A DNA stretch of 49,457 nucleotides from CAZOIA01 sp964579675. Lineage in GTDB: Bacteria > Planctomycetota > Phycisphaerae > UBA1845 > PWPN01. Each line of letters begins with the position of its first letter. Within the stretch, counting starts at the first letter, position 1. The notes below the pieces were generated by a model. It did not search any database. It saw only the letters and a program-made list of their open reading frames with translations, and had not been told where the DNA came from. The position numbers and the translations under genes are program-made. The DNA lies in assembly GCA_964579675.1 (NCBI GenBank), contig CAZOIA010000014.1, positions 1 to 49,457 of the forward strand, in the 5' to 3' direction. Shown here piece by piece: positions 1-7,676 of the stretch.

Positions 1-234
1 CAGAAACAGCTGGGGGCGGCGCCTTCCAACAAGCCGCCCAAAGTGTCATGCACCCAGCGGCAGGTCAGGGCCGCCATGGATCGCGACAAGGACCTACCTT
101 GCCCGTTGCCACCCGGCGGCAGGCGAGTTATACGCGAGTCATCAGTCTCTTCCGTCGAGAGATGCCCGCCGTTTGCGCGCGTTTTCTTCTATGAGGTTCC
201 TGTTCGGTTGCGGACCGGGAGAAGGCGGTCCGTC
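1..234. other. No supported gene at left edge
   Basis: A plus-strand frame is open from base 1 to 381, but its translation is low-complexity and Arg/Pro-rich and it runs antisense into the strongly supported TPR gene. I see no domain, no clear ribosome binding site and no RNA gene here. Confidence 0.4.
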
Positions 235-2079
235 TCAGGGCGAATCGACGCCAAAGGTTGGGGTAGCACCTTGGCCGGTGTCCTCCTCGCGGGCCTCCTC
301 GGGCGCCAGGAGTTCCTCCAGCGGCCTCGCGTTGAGGAAGACATCCGCCAGGTCGGCATCCGACTCGGATCGAGCCTTTAGTCGTTCAAACGTCTGGGCA
401 GCCAACTCGCGCTGACCGGTGAAATGCTGGACGAAGCCCAGCACCACCAGACCGTCGGCGTCGTCCGGCCGCTGCTGCACGAACGCTTCGAGTGCCTGGC
501 GGTGGTAGTCGAAGTCGGCCACCCGGCCGTAGCGATCACGGATGTCGAACGGCGAGTTCACCACCTCGGGCATACGCCGGACGCCCCGCCGGATCGCCAG
601 CGCCGACATCGGATAGTCGCCCGTCGCAAATCGACCCGTCGCATAAGCCAGCGTCGCATCAACGTTGTCCGGATCGGCCATCGCCACCCGCAGGAACGTT
701 TGAGCCGACTCCTCGTACTGGCCCCGCATGAAGGACTCGACCCCCTGAGTCATCAGCCGGTGCATTTCCTCATCGGGCATGGAGGCCGCTCTTGTATCAC
801 CGTCCCGTGAAGGCAAGGGAGCGACGGTTGTCCCCTCGTCCTGCTGGGTCTGCACCGGTACGCTCTCGGTTGCGCGAGCGGCGGACGCCTCATCCACTAC
901 TGCACCCGCGTTGTCCTCGTAATCGTCCAGGACCACGCCGGCCGGGGGGCCGAACTCGTCAGACTCAGCCACAATGTAGGTCGGCGACGTATAGACGGGA
1001 TAGGGCTCATACACCGTGGTGTAGACGGGATAGTATGCTGGATACGTCGCCCGGTAGAAGCAGAAGCCAAACCGGAACCGGGGGCAGCAACAGTAGTGGC
1101 GGTCGTAGCAGTTGTAGAACTGGTAGGGGCCGCAACGGTCGTAATGGGAGCCGTAACGACTGTAACAGTAGCCGGAGTTCCCGCACTTCGACCGGCTGCC
1201 GCCGATGCCGACGCTAAGACCGATGCGCCCGGATCTGCCGGCCGAGACAAAGTAGCCTCCGTAGGGCTTCTTCTGCGTGGAAGAACCCAGGGACACCCCG
1301 CGCAACGGGCTCTTAGTGCCCGTGAGCGACGAGCCGCGGGCCATGCTGCCATGATACGAACTGCTGATGCCCGACTTGCTCTGAACGGACGAAAATGAGG
1401 GCACCTTGCTCGAACTGCTGGACCATCGCCCCACACTTTTCGGAGAGGACCACGCACGACTCTTCGAGTTCGTCCCACTGGACGTGGTGGATCCTCGGGG
1501 ATCGACGCGCACCGGCGATTTCGATGGGGCCGACGGCCCTACCGATGTCCAGGTTTTGCGCGAGGAGCTGCTCCCGGACGATGCACTGCCGCCCTGCGAA
1601 ACGGTTCGCTTGGATGATGAAGGGCTCGGGCTCGAAGGCCGCACCACGCGAGGTGACAGGATGCTCAACCGCGGCTTCGCACTGCCCGAACTGAAAGACG
1701 AAGACCGAGATTTTAAGGTGCCCGAACTGAAAGACGAAGACCGGGATTTTAAGGTGCCCGAACTGAAAGACGAAGACCGGGATTTCGAAGTGCTTGAACG
1801 AACCGACGAGGACCGGGACTTCAAGCCGCTCAGCCTGGAGGACGAGCGGCTGGACCGGGAGCTGAACGAGGGGGAGCGCGAGCCGGAGCTTGACCGGCTC
1901 GATCGGGACGAGCCGAAACTCGACTTGCTGCTGCCGCTGAAGCTGCGCGACACCTTTGAGCTCCGACTGCCCGACGAGCGTGACTTGCGCGCCGCGGAAC
2001 CGACATCCGCCTGGGCCGCAAGTATCACCACCGCAGCCAAGGCACACAACAACCGCCAAGTACTAATATTGGGGAACAT
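235..2079 (-). CDS. Secreted Ser/Arg-rich protein with Tyr/Cys-rich centre and C-terminal TPR domain
   Basis: About 614 residues. The ATG at 2079 is preferred over an in-frame TTG at 2109 because it puts a signal peptide (hydrophobic LLCALAAVVILAAQA) at the N-terminus and has GAGGG about 10 bases upstream. Residues ~30-290 are extremely Ser/Arg/Lys-rich and include three tandem 12-residue repeats (GTLKSRSSSFSS). A middle segment (~290-380) is rich in Tyr, Cys and Pro (e.g. YPAYYPVYTTVYEPYPVY). An acidic linker follows, and the last ~170 residues read as TPR-like helices (ESFMRGQYEESAQTFLRVA, DPDNVDATLAYATGRFATGD). It is probably exported and surface or periplasmic. The family is not recognised and the function is unknown. 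A long antisense frame exists over the repeats, but the signal peptide and TPR domain decide the strand. Confidence 0.75.
   Translation of the reverse strand: MFPNISTWRLLCALAAVVILAAQADVGSAARKSRSSGSRSSKVSRSFSGSSKSSFGSSRSSRSSSGSRSPSFSSRSSRSSSRLSGLKSRSSSVRSSTSKSRSSSFSSGTLKSRSSSFSSGTLKSRSSSFSSGSAKPRLSILSPRVVRPSSPSPSSSKRTVSQGGSASSGSSSSRKTWTSVGPSAPSKSPVRVDPRGSTTSSGTNSKSRAWSSPKSVGRWSSSSSKVPSFSSVQSKSGISSSYHGSMARGSSLTGTKSPLRGVSLGSSTQKKPYGGYFVSAGRSGRIGLSVGIGGSRSKCGNSGYCYSRYGSHYDRCGPYQFYNCYDRHYCCCPRFRFGFCFYRATYPAYYPVYTTVYEPYPVYTSPTYIVAESDEFGPPAGVVLDDYEDNAGAVVDEASAARATESVPVQTQQDEGTTVAPLPSRDGDTRAASMPDEEMHRLMTQGVESFMRGQYEESAQTFLRVAMADPDNVDATLAYATGRFATGDYPMSALAIRRGVRRMPEVVNSPFDIRDRYGRVADFDYHRQALEAFVQQRPDDADGLVVLGFVQHFTGQRELAAQTFERLKARSESDADLADVFLNARPLEELLAPEEAREEDTGQGATPTFGVDSP
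1685..1792 (-). repeat. Three tandem 36-bp repeats inside the Ser/Arg-rich gene
   Basis: Three near-identical 36-base units (1685-1720, 1721-1756, 1757-1792) encode GTLKSRSSSFSS on the minus strand. The in-frame period means copy-number change would lengthen or shorten the protein without a frameshift. Confidence 0.9.
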
Positions 2080-2151
2080 GATAGAAGCCCTCGCGCGGCG
2101 ACCCGGCAACGGGACTCGCGAGGCTACGCGGCAAAAGTTCCAACTAGTTAA

Positions 2152-2180
2152 ATATTACCACATATCGACAGTATCGGCAA
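2152..2180 (-). promoter_or_regulatory. Sigma-70-like promoter for the Ser/Arg-rich TPR gene
   Basis: On the minus strand a TTGCCG -35 box (2175-2180) is separated by 17 bases from a TAATAT -10 box (2152-2157). This lies in an AT-rich gap just after the HAD gene and would give a leader of roughly 65 bases before the ATG at 2079. Confidence 0.55.
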
Positions 2181-2186
2181 GTAAAA

Positions 2187-2870
2187 TTACTTCGTTTTCA
2201 GTGAAATCATTGGCCTGAGGTCCAGCCAGACGAAATCGGGCTTCTCCGTGCCGATATCGCTGATCCGGTCCGTCCGGCGGACCCAAGCGGCCCTCAGACC
2301 CGCCCGGTGAGCCCCGGCGACGTCACTGTGGAGCGAATCGCCGACGTGGAGGACCCGTTCAGCGGACCAGCCGGTCAGCTCCAGGGCGGCCTCGAAGATG
2401 CGTGGCTCGGGCTTGTAACTCCTTGTCCACTCGGAACTAACGACGTGATCGAACCGCAGATCATGCCATGCCAGGGCCGCCCGCAATTCGCACTCGTCTG
2501 CGTTACTGACGATGCAGACCGGCACAGACAGCCGGCCCAGAACCTCGTGGACCTCCTCGAACAGCGGGGGCTGAACCAGGTACCGGTGGAACTTGGCGAT
2601 GTAGGGTTGCACGTCGATCCTGCCCGCCAGCGGCATCACGGTCTCGACGAGGGTATCGTGCTCGACGTCAACCAGAAGGCGAAAGCCGTCACCGTTGACC
2701 GCTTCAAGGGCCTCGAAGTAGCAATGCCCCCACCTGACGGCCAGATCGGCAGCGGTCAGGTCGAGGCCCTGATCGTCGATCACCGCCTGGCAGACGGATT
2801 CCACCGCCTGCCGGTCACCACCCGCCACCGTGCCGTAGAAATCGAGGAAAACGCCCTGCAGCGATGCCAT
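2187..2870 (-). CDS. HAD-superfamily hydrolase (subfamily IA, dehalogenase/REG-2-like)
   Basis: 227 residues, a normal length for class I HAD enzymes with a helical cap. Motif I is FLDFYGT with the nucleophile Asp10. The second Asp of the usual DxD is Tyr12, the pattern seen in haloacid dehalogenases and REG-2-like proteins rather than phosphatases. Motif II is IVSNAD, motif III Lys sits in YKPEPRIF, and motif IV is HVGDSLHSDV. The ATG follows AAGGGAGG by 4-5 bases. The substrate cannot be told. With Tyr in place of the acid/base Asp, 2-haloacid dehalogenase-type chemistry is as likely as phosphatase activity. Confidence 0.85.
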   Translation of the reverse strand: MASLQGVFLDFYGTVAGGDRQAVESVCQAVIDDQGLDLTAADLAVRWGHCYFEALEAVNGDGFRLLVDVEHDTLVETVMPLAGRIDVQPYIAKFHRYLVQPPLFEEVHEVLGRLSVPVCIVSNADECELRAALAWHDLRFDHVVSSEWTRSYKPEPRIFEAALELTGWSAERVLHVGDSLHSDVAGAHRAGLRAAWVRRTDRISDIGTEKPDFVWLDLRPMISLKTK

Positions 2871-2904
2871 CGAGCCTCCCTTGCCGAGACCGGCCGCTGG
2901 GCGG

Positions 2905-2910
2905 ATTATA
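2905..2910 (-). promoter_or_regulatory. Perfect -10 box upstream of the HAD gene
   Basis: The minus strand reads TATAAT about 35 bases before the HAD start codon. No good -35 hexamer lies at 16-18 bases, so this is a tentative promoter. Confidence 0.35.
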
Positions 2911-3020
2911 GCGGGGGAATCGTGTCATGACAGCCCGGGCCCGATCGGGCCACTGAAGAAGCGGGTCGGGCACCAACCGTTGTTGCCGTTGGAATAGCCG
3001 GCGGGCAGGATCCTCGATTC

Positions 3021-4286
3021 CTACGCGGTTGCCGGCAGTCGCTCGACAACAAGGCAGGTTTGATCGTCGGCGGGCTGAAGACTCCCCTCCAAGCGGTCCA
3101 AGTGGGCGGACAAGGCATTCAGGCAGGGCTCGGCCGGGTCGCGGACGAACTCGAGGAACTCGGCGGTGAAGTGCACCTGGCCGCGGTCACGCTCTCGGCG
3201 GGAGATCACCGCGTTCTCCATGCCGTCGCTGTAGATGACGAACTTGTCCCCGGGTTCTAACAGGATGGTCAGACTTGGAAAAGCTTCATCGGGAAACACC
3301 CCCAGCAAACCACCGACCGTTCGCACCTCGCTGCACGCGCCGTCGGCGCTGACGTGGATGGGATGCGGGTGCCCGCCGCGGGCGAAGGTCAGCTCGTGCG
3401 TCTCCAGATTGATGGTGGCGTAACAGGCGGTGACGAACTGGCAGTGGGGTAGCTCCTGAGCAGCCAGTTCCTTGTTGAGAGCGATGAGCGCGTCGCTGGG
3501 CGGAATGATGACGTAATCGTTGTCATAGACGCGTTTTCCGACGATCGCCTGCCTGATGAACATGGTCAACAGGCCGGCGGCCACACCGTGACCGACCGCG
3601 TCGGCCAGCAGGAAACCGACGTGGCTCTCGTCCAGACGGCGAACGTCGTACACGTCGCCCGACACCCAGCTCGCGGGCCGATAAAGGGCCGCGAAACGCA
3701 CGTCGCCAATCTCGGGAAGATCCCGGGGCAAGAAGTCCCGCTGCAGCCGGCTGGCCAGGCGAAGCTCACGATCGATTTCGACGAAGTGCTGATTGAGCTT
3801 CTTGCCCAGCCGCTGCATCGTGGAGACCTGCTCTTCCATGCGACGCAACTGGGGGCGATACTCGCGGATGGTGGCGACCCGGCCCCATAACTCGTCAGCG
3901 GAGACGTCGGCAGAAGCCCAGATGAAAGCATCGTGGTCGCCGGGCACCACCCCGGATATGCCCGGCGACAGGACAACCCCCATCAGTCGATTCGAGATGA
4001 GTGCGTCCGCCAGTAACTGGATGTCACCGCTGGCCCCGCCGTCCGAGCCCGTCGCTGGCGGATCGCATACGAGAACCGCGTCCACCCCGGAAAGAACCGT
4101 GGGATCGCGTGCTTGCCGGGACGTGCAGGCGCGGACCACCTCGAGACCGCGTGACGCGATCAGCTCCCGCACCACCGGGAGCAGCTCGCGCGATTCACTG
4201 ACCACCAGCACGCGCACCGGTCTGTCTGCTGTCGAAACGGCTTGTGCCGATAATTGTGACAGTCGCAATAGCCCCCGAGTCTTCAC
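3021..4286 (-). CDS. SpoIIE/PP2C-type protein phosphatase with pseudo-receiver domain
   Basis: 421 residues with a GTG start. Residues ~24-145 look like a response-regulator receiver (VRVLVVSESRELLPVV, then VDAVLVCDPPA) but lack the usual acidic pair, so phosphorylation is doubtful. A coiled-coil linker (~150-185, EEQVSTMQRLGKKLNQHF) leads to the signalling-helix motif LASRLQRDFLPRDLP and a SpoIIE domain. The metal-binding motifs appear intact: SGDVYD, ADAVGHG, YSDGMENA and DDQTC. Such proteins dephosphorylate anti-sigma-factor antagonists or related Ser/Thr-phosphoproteins; no anti-sigma partner is encoded nearby. The DUF192 lipoprotein gene lies 70 bases upstream on the same strand, so co-transcription is possible. 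Confidence 0.85.
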   Translation of the reverse strand: MKTRGLLRLSQLSAQAVSTADRPVRVLVVSESRELLPVVRELIASRGLEVVRACTSRQARDPTVLSGVDAVLVCDPPATGSDGGASGDIQLLADALISNRLMGVVLSPGISGVVPGDHDAFIWASADVSADELWGRVATIREYRPQLRRMEEQVSTMQRLGKKLNQHFVEIDRELRLASRLQRDFLPRDLPEIGDVRFAALYRPASWVSGDVYDVRRLDESHVGFLLADAVGHGVAAGLLTMFIRQAIVGKRVYDNDYVIIPPSDALIALNKELAAQELPHCQFVTACYATINLETHELTFARGGHPHPIHVSADGACSEVRTVGGLLGVFPDEAFPSLTILLEPGDKFVIYSDGMENAVISRRERDRGQVHFTAEFLEFVRDPAEPCLNALSAHLDRLEGSLQPADDQTCLVVERLPATA

Positions 4287-4356
4287 GCCCCTGCATGGCC
4301 GGTACGCCGGTTCCGGACGCGCCCCGGCCGGCGACCCCTGGAGGAGATTCGACCGA

Positions 4357-4926
4357 TCAGCGGATGCCCTTGAGAACCGACTCTGGGATTTCGATGTGAT
4401 CGCCGGGTGCGATTCCGAGTTCAGCCAACAGGGCGGCCCGCACCTCCAGGGCGAACCGGGCCGGCTCCATCGAGGGGTACGACCGGGTCTCCAGCGGGGC
4501 CATCGTGTGCGTGCTCACGATTTGGCCATCCGAACGAATGTAGGCGATGTCGAGCGGAATGATGGTGTTGAACATCCAGAACGAAAGAGGCCGCTCGGTC
4601 GGGAAGACGAACAGCATCCCGCGATGGGTGTCCGGGAGCCCCTCGCCCGAGGGGTCGGGGATGGGGGCAAGCTCCTCCTGCGTGACCTGCATCAGGCCGC
4701 GTTGCCGCTCAAGGGGATCGTCCGCGAGCCAGACCTCGAACGAGTGCTGCCCGATGCGAATCTGCGATGTGTCCATGGCGTCCAGATCGTTTCGCTCGGC
4801 CGGCACCCCACCGGTCCGACCGCAACCGGCCAGCAGTGCCGACCCAAGAATTAAACGCACGGCGGCCTCCCGCCGCGGGTGCCTACCCCAATTCAATCGG
4901 GCCGGGGTCATCGGGGCGAACTCCAT
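4357..4926 (-). CDS. DUF192 family lipoprotein
   Basis: 189 residues. The N-terminus has a basic stretch, a hydrophobic segment and a lipobox (LLAGC, Cys35), so it is probably lipid-anchored outside the inner membrane. Residues ~55-185 form the DUF192/COG1430 domain: it opens with DDPLERQRGLMQV, contains RGMLFVFP and LSFWMFNTIIPLDIAYI, and ends with LGIAPGDHIEI. The molecular role of DUF192 is not established. It precedes the SpoIIE phosphatase gene on the same strand. The start is uncertain; a second ATG five codons later would also keep the signal peptide. Confidence 0.85.
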   Translation of the reverse strand: MEFAPMTPARLNWGRHPRREAAVRLILGSALLAGCGRTGGVPAERNDLDAMDTSQIRIGQHSFEVWLADDPLERQRGLMQVTQEELAPIPDPSGEGLPDTHRGMLFVFPTERPLSFWMFNTIIPLDIAYIRSDGQIVSTHTMAPLETRSYPSMEPARFALEVRAALLAELGIAPGDHIEIPESVLKGIR

Positions 4927-5425
4927 GTCGATCCACTACTGCTTTCTCGCCGGCGGGTCGCAGGCATGGCCTCCCGACGGCCACTTGATTGCACCGGCTT
5001 GCGCCGGCAGACAAGTGTAGGACGCCCGCTTGCGATCCGCAAACCACCTGCCCGTTGGAATCCGGACCCGGGTGGGTGATAGTCCGACCGGGCGCTCAGA
5101 GGAAGCTCCATGCTGCCTCCAATAAGCCCCGGCCCAGAGGGTGGGAATGTGCGAAGGTGGGAAGGTACGAAAGTGCGAACGGGGAAACGGCGCTACCCCA
5201 GCCGGTGTTTGTTCGCTACTTGCCGATGGGAGGGTGTGAAGCCCTCGCCTTCAGGCGAGCGTAGTCCACTCTTCTCACATTGGCACCTGTTACGGGGCTG
5301 CGTCGAGCCCCTCCGGGCAAGACCGGGCCACACCTGCCCGGCAACCCCGCCGATTCTGTCACGGACCGTCCGTGAGCCCATCTTCTTACCTACAGCTCTC
5401 CAGATTGCCCAATTGGCGGTGGGCT
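4927..5425. other. Gene-free 0.5-kb gap with small hairpins
   Basis: No frame here has a plausible start and domain. I see two short perfect hairpins: CCGGC-TTGC-GCCGG near 5000 and CTCGCC-TTCA-GGCGAG at 5244-5259. A G-rich imperfect repeat (GTGCGAAGGTGGGAAGG-like) lies around 5150-5180. Confidence 0.5.
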
Positions 5426-7222
5426 CTACTTGATCCTGGCGAGCAGGTCGTCGTACTGGCGCTGAAGATAGCTGCGCGATGGGCCGCTGGCGATGTGATC
5501 CCAGGGCAGGATCTCTTCGTAGCCTCGCTCGCGATGGGCGTAGAAGGCGGGGTCGATGCCTGTCTGATCGAAGGCCCGTTGCCAGAGGTTGCCATCGAAG
5601 ACCTCATCCCATGCGTCCATCCGGGCCCCGAGCTTGTAGGCCACTTCGATGACCGGGGCGAGCCGACGGTCACCGCGAGCGAATACGCCTTCGAGGATGG
5701 AACGGTCGGCCCGGTGCAGCTTGATGTGCACGTTGGAGCGTTTCGCTCGGGCGGTCCGGATCAGCAGGGCTCGGGCCTCGTTGAAATAGTCGAGGGTCTG
5801 CATGGCGGCCCACTGGAGGGGAGTATGGGGCTTGGGGACGAGCCACCCGATGCTCGCGGTCATCGACGCCGGCCCGCCGCGGGTCCCACGCTTCGCCTCG
5901 CTCACCTGACGGGCAAGATCAACGATCCCCGTGATGTCTTCCTCCTGCTCGCCCGGCAAGCCGCACAGAAAATAGAGCTTCAACGAGTTCCAGCCCGCCT
6001 CGTAGGCCTGTCGCACGCCGTCAATGAGGTTGCCATCGGTGACCTTCTTGCGAATGGCGGCCCGCATGTCGTCGCGGGCGGCCTCGACCGCGAGCGTCAG
6101 ACCGCTCTTCCGAACGCGGTTCACCATCCACGGGATGTTGGCCAGCATCTTGTCCACCCGCAGCGATGGCATCGAGAGGTTCACGTGTCGATCACGAAAA
6201 CGCTCGTTGATCCGTTCCGCGAGTTCGCCGAGGTGAGGATAGTCGGCGCTGGACAGGCTCAGCAACCCGATTTCCGAATAGCCGGTGGCGCGCCACGCCT
6301 CCTCGGCCACCTCAAGAATCTTCTCGACGCTTCGCAGGCCGATCGGCCGCTTCGTGTAGCCGGCGTGACAGAAACGACATCGTTGAGGGCAGCCGCGCAT
6401 GATCTCGATGCTGATCCTGTCATGGACGGTTTCCGTGTACGGCACCAGCGGCCGGGTGGGAAAGGCGGCACTGTCAAGGTCGGTCGCCCGGCAACGGACG
6501 ATACGCTTTGGGGGCACAAACCCGGCCGGACAGGCCTCGCTGGCTCGCACCGCGGCGACCGTGCCGTCCTTGTTGTAGTCAAACCCATAGAGCGACGGCG
6601 CGTAGATCCACTCGAACCGGCGCGTCAGCTCGACAACCGCGTCCCGGCGTGAGGCGCCGTCTCGCTTCATCTCGCGGTACGCCCCGAGGATGGCGGCCAT
6701 GCTCGGCTCGCCGTCGCCGATCACTACGAGATCGAGGAAGTCCGCGACCGGCTCGGGGTTGTCCGCCTGGGGGCCGCCCGCGATTACCAGCGGATGTCGA
6801 TCGTCGCGCTCCGCGCTTCGCAACGGGATGCCCGCTAGGTCGAGCATCATCAGCAGGTTGGTGAAGGCCAGCTCGTACTGCAGCGAGACGGCAAAGATGT
6901 CCGCGCCGGCCACCGGTTGCCGCGTATCCCACGTGAACAGCGGAATGCCCTGCCGGCGCATCAACTGCTCCGCATCGAGCCCCGGGGCGTAAACGCGTTC
7001 GGCACACACCCCGGGCGTGTGGTTGCAGATCCAGTAAATAATCCGGCAACCCAGGTGGCTCATCCCGATGGCGTAAGTATCAGGGAACGCAACCGCCACC
7101 CGGACCTCGGCCCGGTCCCAGTCACCCGGGCGGACGAGTTGGTTCCACTCGCCGCCGATGTACTGGCCCGGCTGCCGGACGTGGGGCAGGAGTTCTTCGC
7201 TGATTCGCTCGCGGAGCGTCAT
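5426..7222 (-). CDS. B12-binding-like radical SAM protein (TIGR03960-type)
   Basis: About 598 residues. The N-terminal part has the family signature (YIGGEWN, then AFPDTYAIGMSHLG) and a cobalamin-binding-like Rossmann domain (~60-190) without an obvious B12-binding DxHxxG. The radical SAM centre is RGCPQRCRFCHAGY (CxxxCxxC), followed by the elongator/MiaB-like barrel. In many phyla this protein is fused or adjacent to a DUF2344 domain; none is seen here. The reaction is not established. ATG 7222 matches the family N-terminus. A GTG at 7279 would overlap the infA stop as GTGA and add a Pro-rich stretch, so translational coupling with infA is possible. Confidence 0.82.
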   Translation of the reverse strand: MTLRERISEELLPHVRQPGQYIGGEWNQLVRPGDWDRAEVRVAVAFPDTYAIGMSHLGCRIIYWICNHTPGVCAERVYAPGLDAEQLMRRQGIPLFTWDTRQPVAGADIFAVSLQYELAFTNLLMMLDLAGIPLRSAERDDRHPLVIAGGPQADNPEPVADFLDLVVIGDGEPSMAAILGAYREMKRDGASRRDAVVELTRRFEWIYAPSLYGFDYNKDGTVAAVRASEACPAGFVPPKRIVRCRATDLDSAAFPTRPLVPYTETVHDRISIEIMRGCPQRCRFCHAGYTKRPIGLRSVEKILEVAEEAWRATGYSEIGLLSLSSADYPHLGELAERINERFRDRHVNLSMPSLRVDKMLANIPWMVNRVRKSGLTLAVEAARDDMRAAIRKKVTDGNLIDGVRQAYEAGWNSLKLYFLCGLPGEQEEDITGIVDLARQVSEAKRGTRGGPASMTASIGWLVPKPHTPLQWAAMQTLDYFNEARALLIRTARAKRSNVHIKLHRADRSILEGVFARGDRRLAPVIEVAYKLGARMDAWDEVFDGNLWQRAFDQTGIDPAFYAHRERGYEEILPWDHIASGPSRSYLQRQYDDLLARIK

Positions 7223-7275
7223 GAGGAATGGGATCGATGAAGGAGGGGTCAGCCCACGTGGTCGGGCAAGGGTTC

Positions 7276-7503
7276 TCACCGTTGCCGATAGACAATCCGC
7301 CCACGGCTCAGGTCATAAGGGGACAACTCAACCGTGACGATATCGCCCGGCACGATGCGGATGAAATGCTTCCGCATCTTCCCGGCAATGTGGGCCAACA
7401 CTTCATGCTTCGTATCGCCCGCCTCAGCCTCTACGAGAAACTGGGCGTTGGGCAGCGCCTTGATCACCTTCGCTTCGACCTGAATACTGTCCGTTCGAGC
7501 CAC
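7276..7503 (-). CDS. infA: Translation initiation factor IF-1
   Basis: 75 residues, the normal length. It is an S1/OB-fold protein that binds the 30S A site during initiation. The C-terminal half has the family sequence AHIAGKMRKHFIRI and SPYDLSRGRIVYR. The start is a GTG at 7503 giving VARTDSIQ, aligned with MAKEDVIE of other IF-1 proteins. AAGGA sits 7 bases upstream, while the longer open frame to 7593 would add 30 residues unlike the family. It is followed by the radical SAM gene on the same strand. Confidence 0.93.
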   Translation of the reverse strand: MARTDSIQVEAKVIKALPNAQFLVEAEAGDTKHEVLAHIAGKMRKHFIRIVPGDIVTVELSPYDLSRGRIVYRQR

Positions 7504-7564
7504 CTCGATATCCTTAATAAACACAACGGCCCGCCGCCGGCACGGGAACACGCCTGATCGATGG

Positions 7565-7593
7565 ATTATCGCCGATGCCTGGCCTGGAGGCAA
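7565..7593 (-). promoter_or_regulatory. Sigma-70-like promoter for infA
   Basis: On the minus strand TTGCCT (7588-7593) and GATAAT (7565-7570) are separated by 17 bases, about 60 bases before the infA GTG. It lies in the divergent gap shared with rsmB. Confidence 0.5.
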
Positions 7594-7676
7594 ATCGGCC
7601 GGGAGGGGCCGACCCGTTGATCAGCGGCGTTTTCCTGCGGGAGGCGAAAGGGACCGCCTGGCCTTATTATGATGGG

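Noticed and set aside
1406..2218. Plus-strand frame of 270 codons with acidic repeats (ELKDEDRDFKVP)
   Set aside because: It is antisense to the Ser/Arg repeats, whose minus-strand frame carries a signal peptide, a TPR domain, a promoter and a ribosome binding site.
5372..6652. Plus-strand frame of 426 codons
   Set aside because: Antisense to the radical SAM gene, which has its CxxxCxxC site intact.
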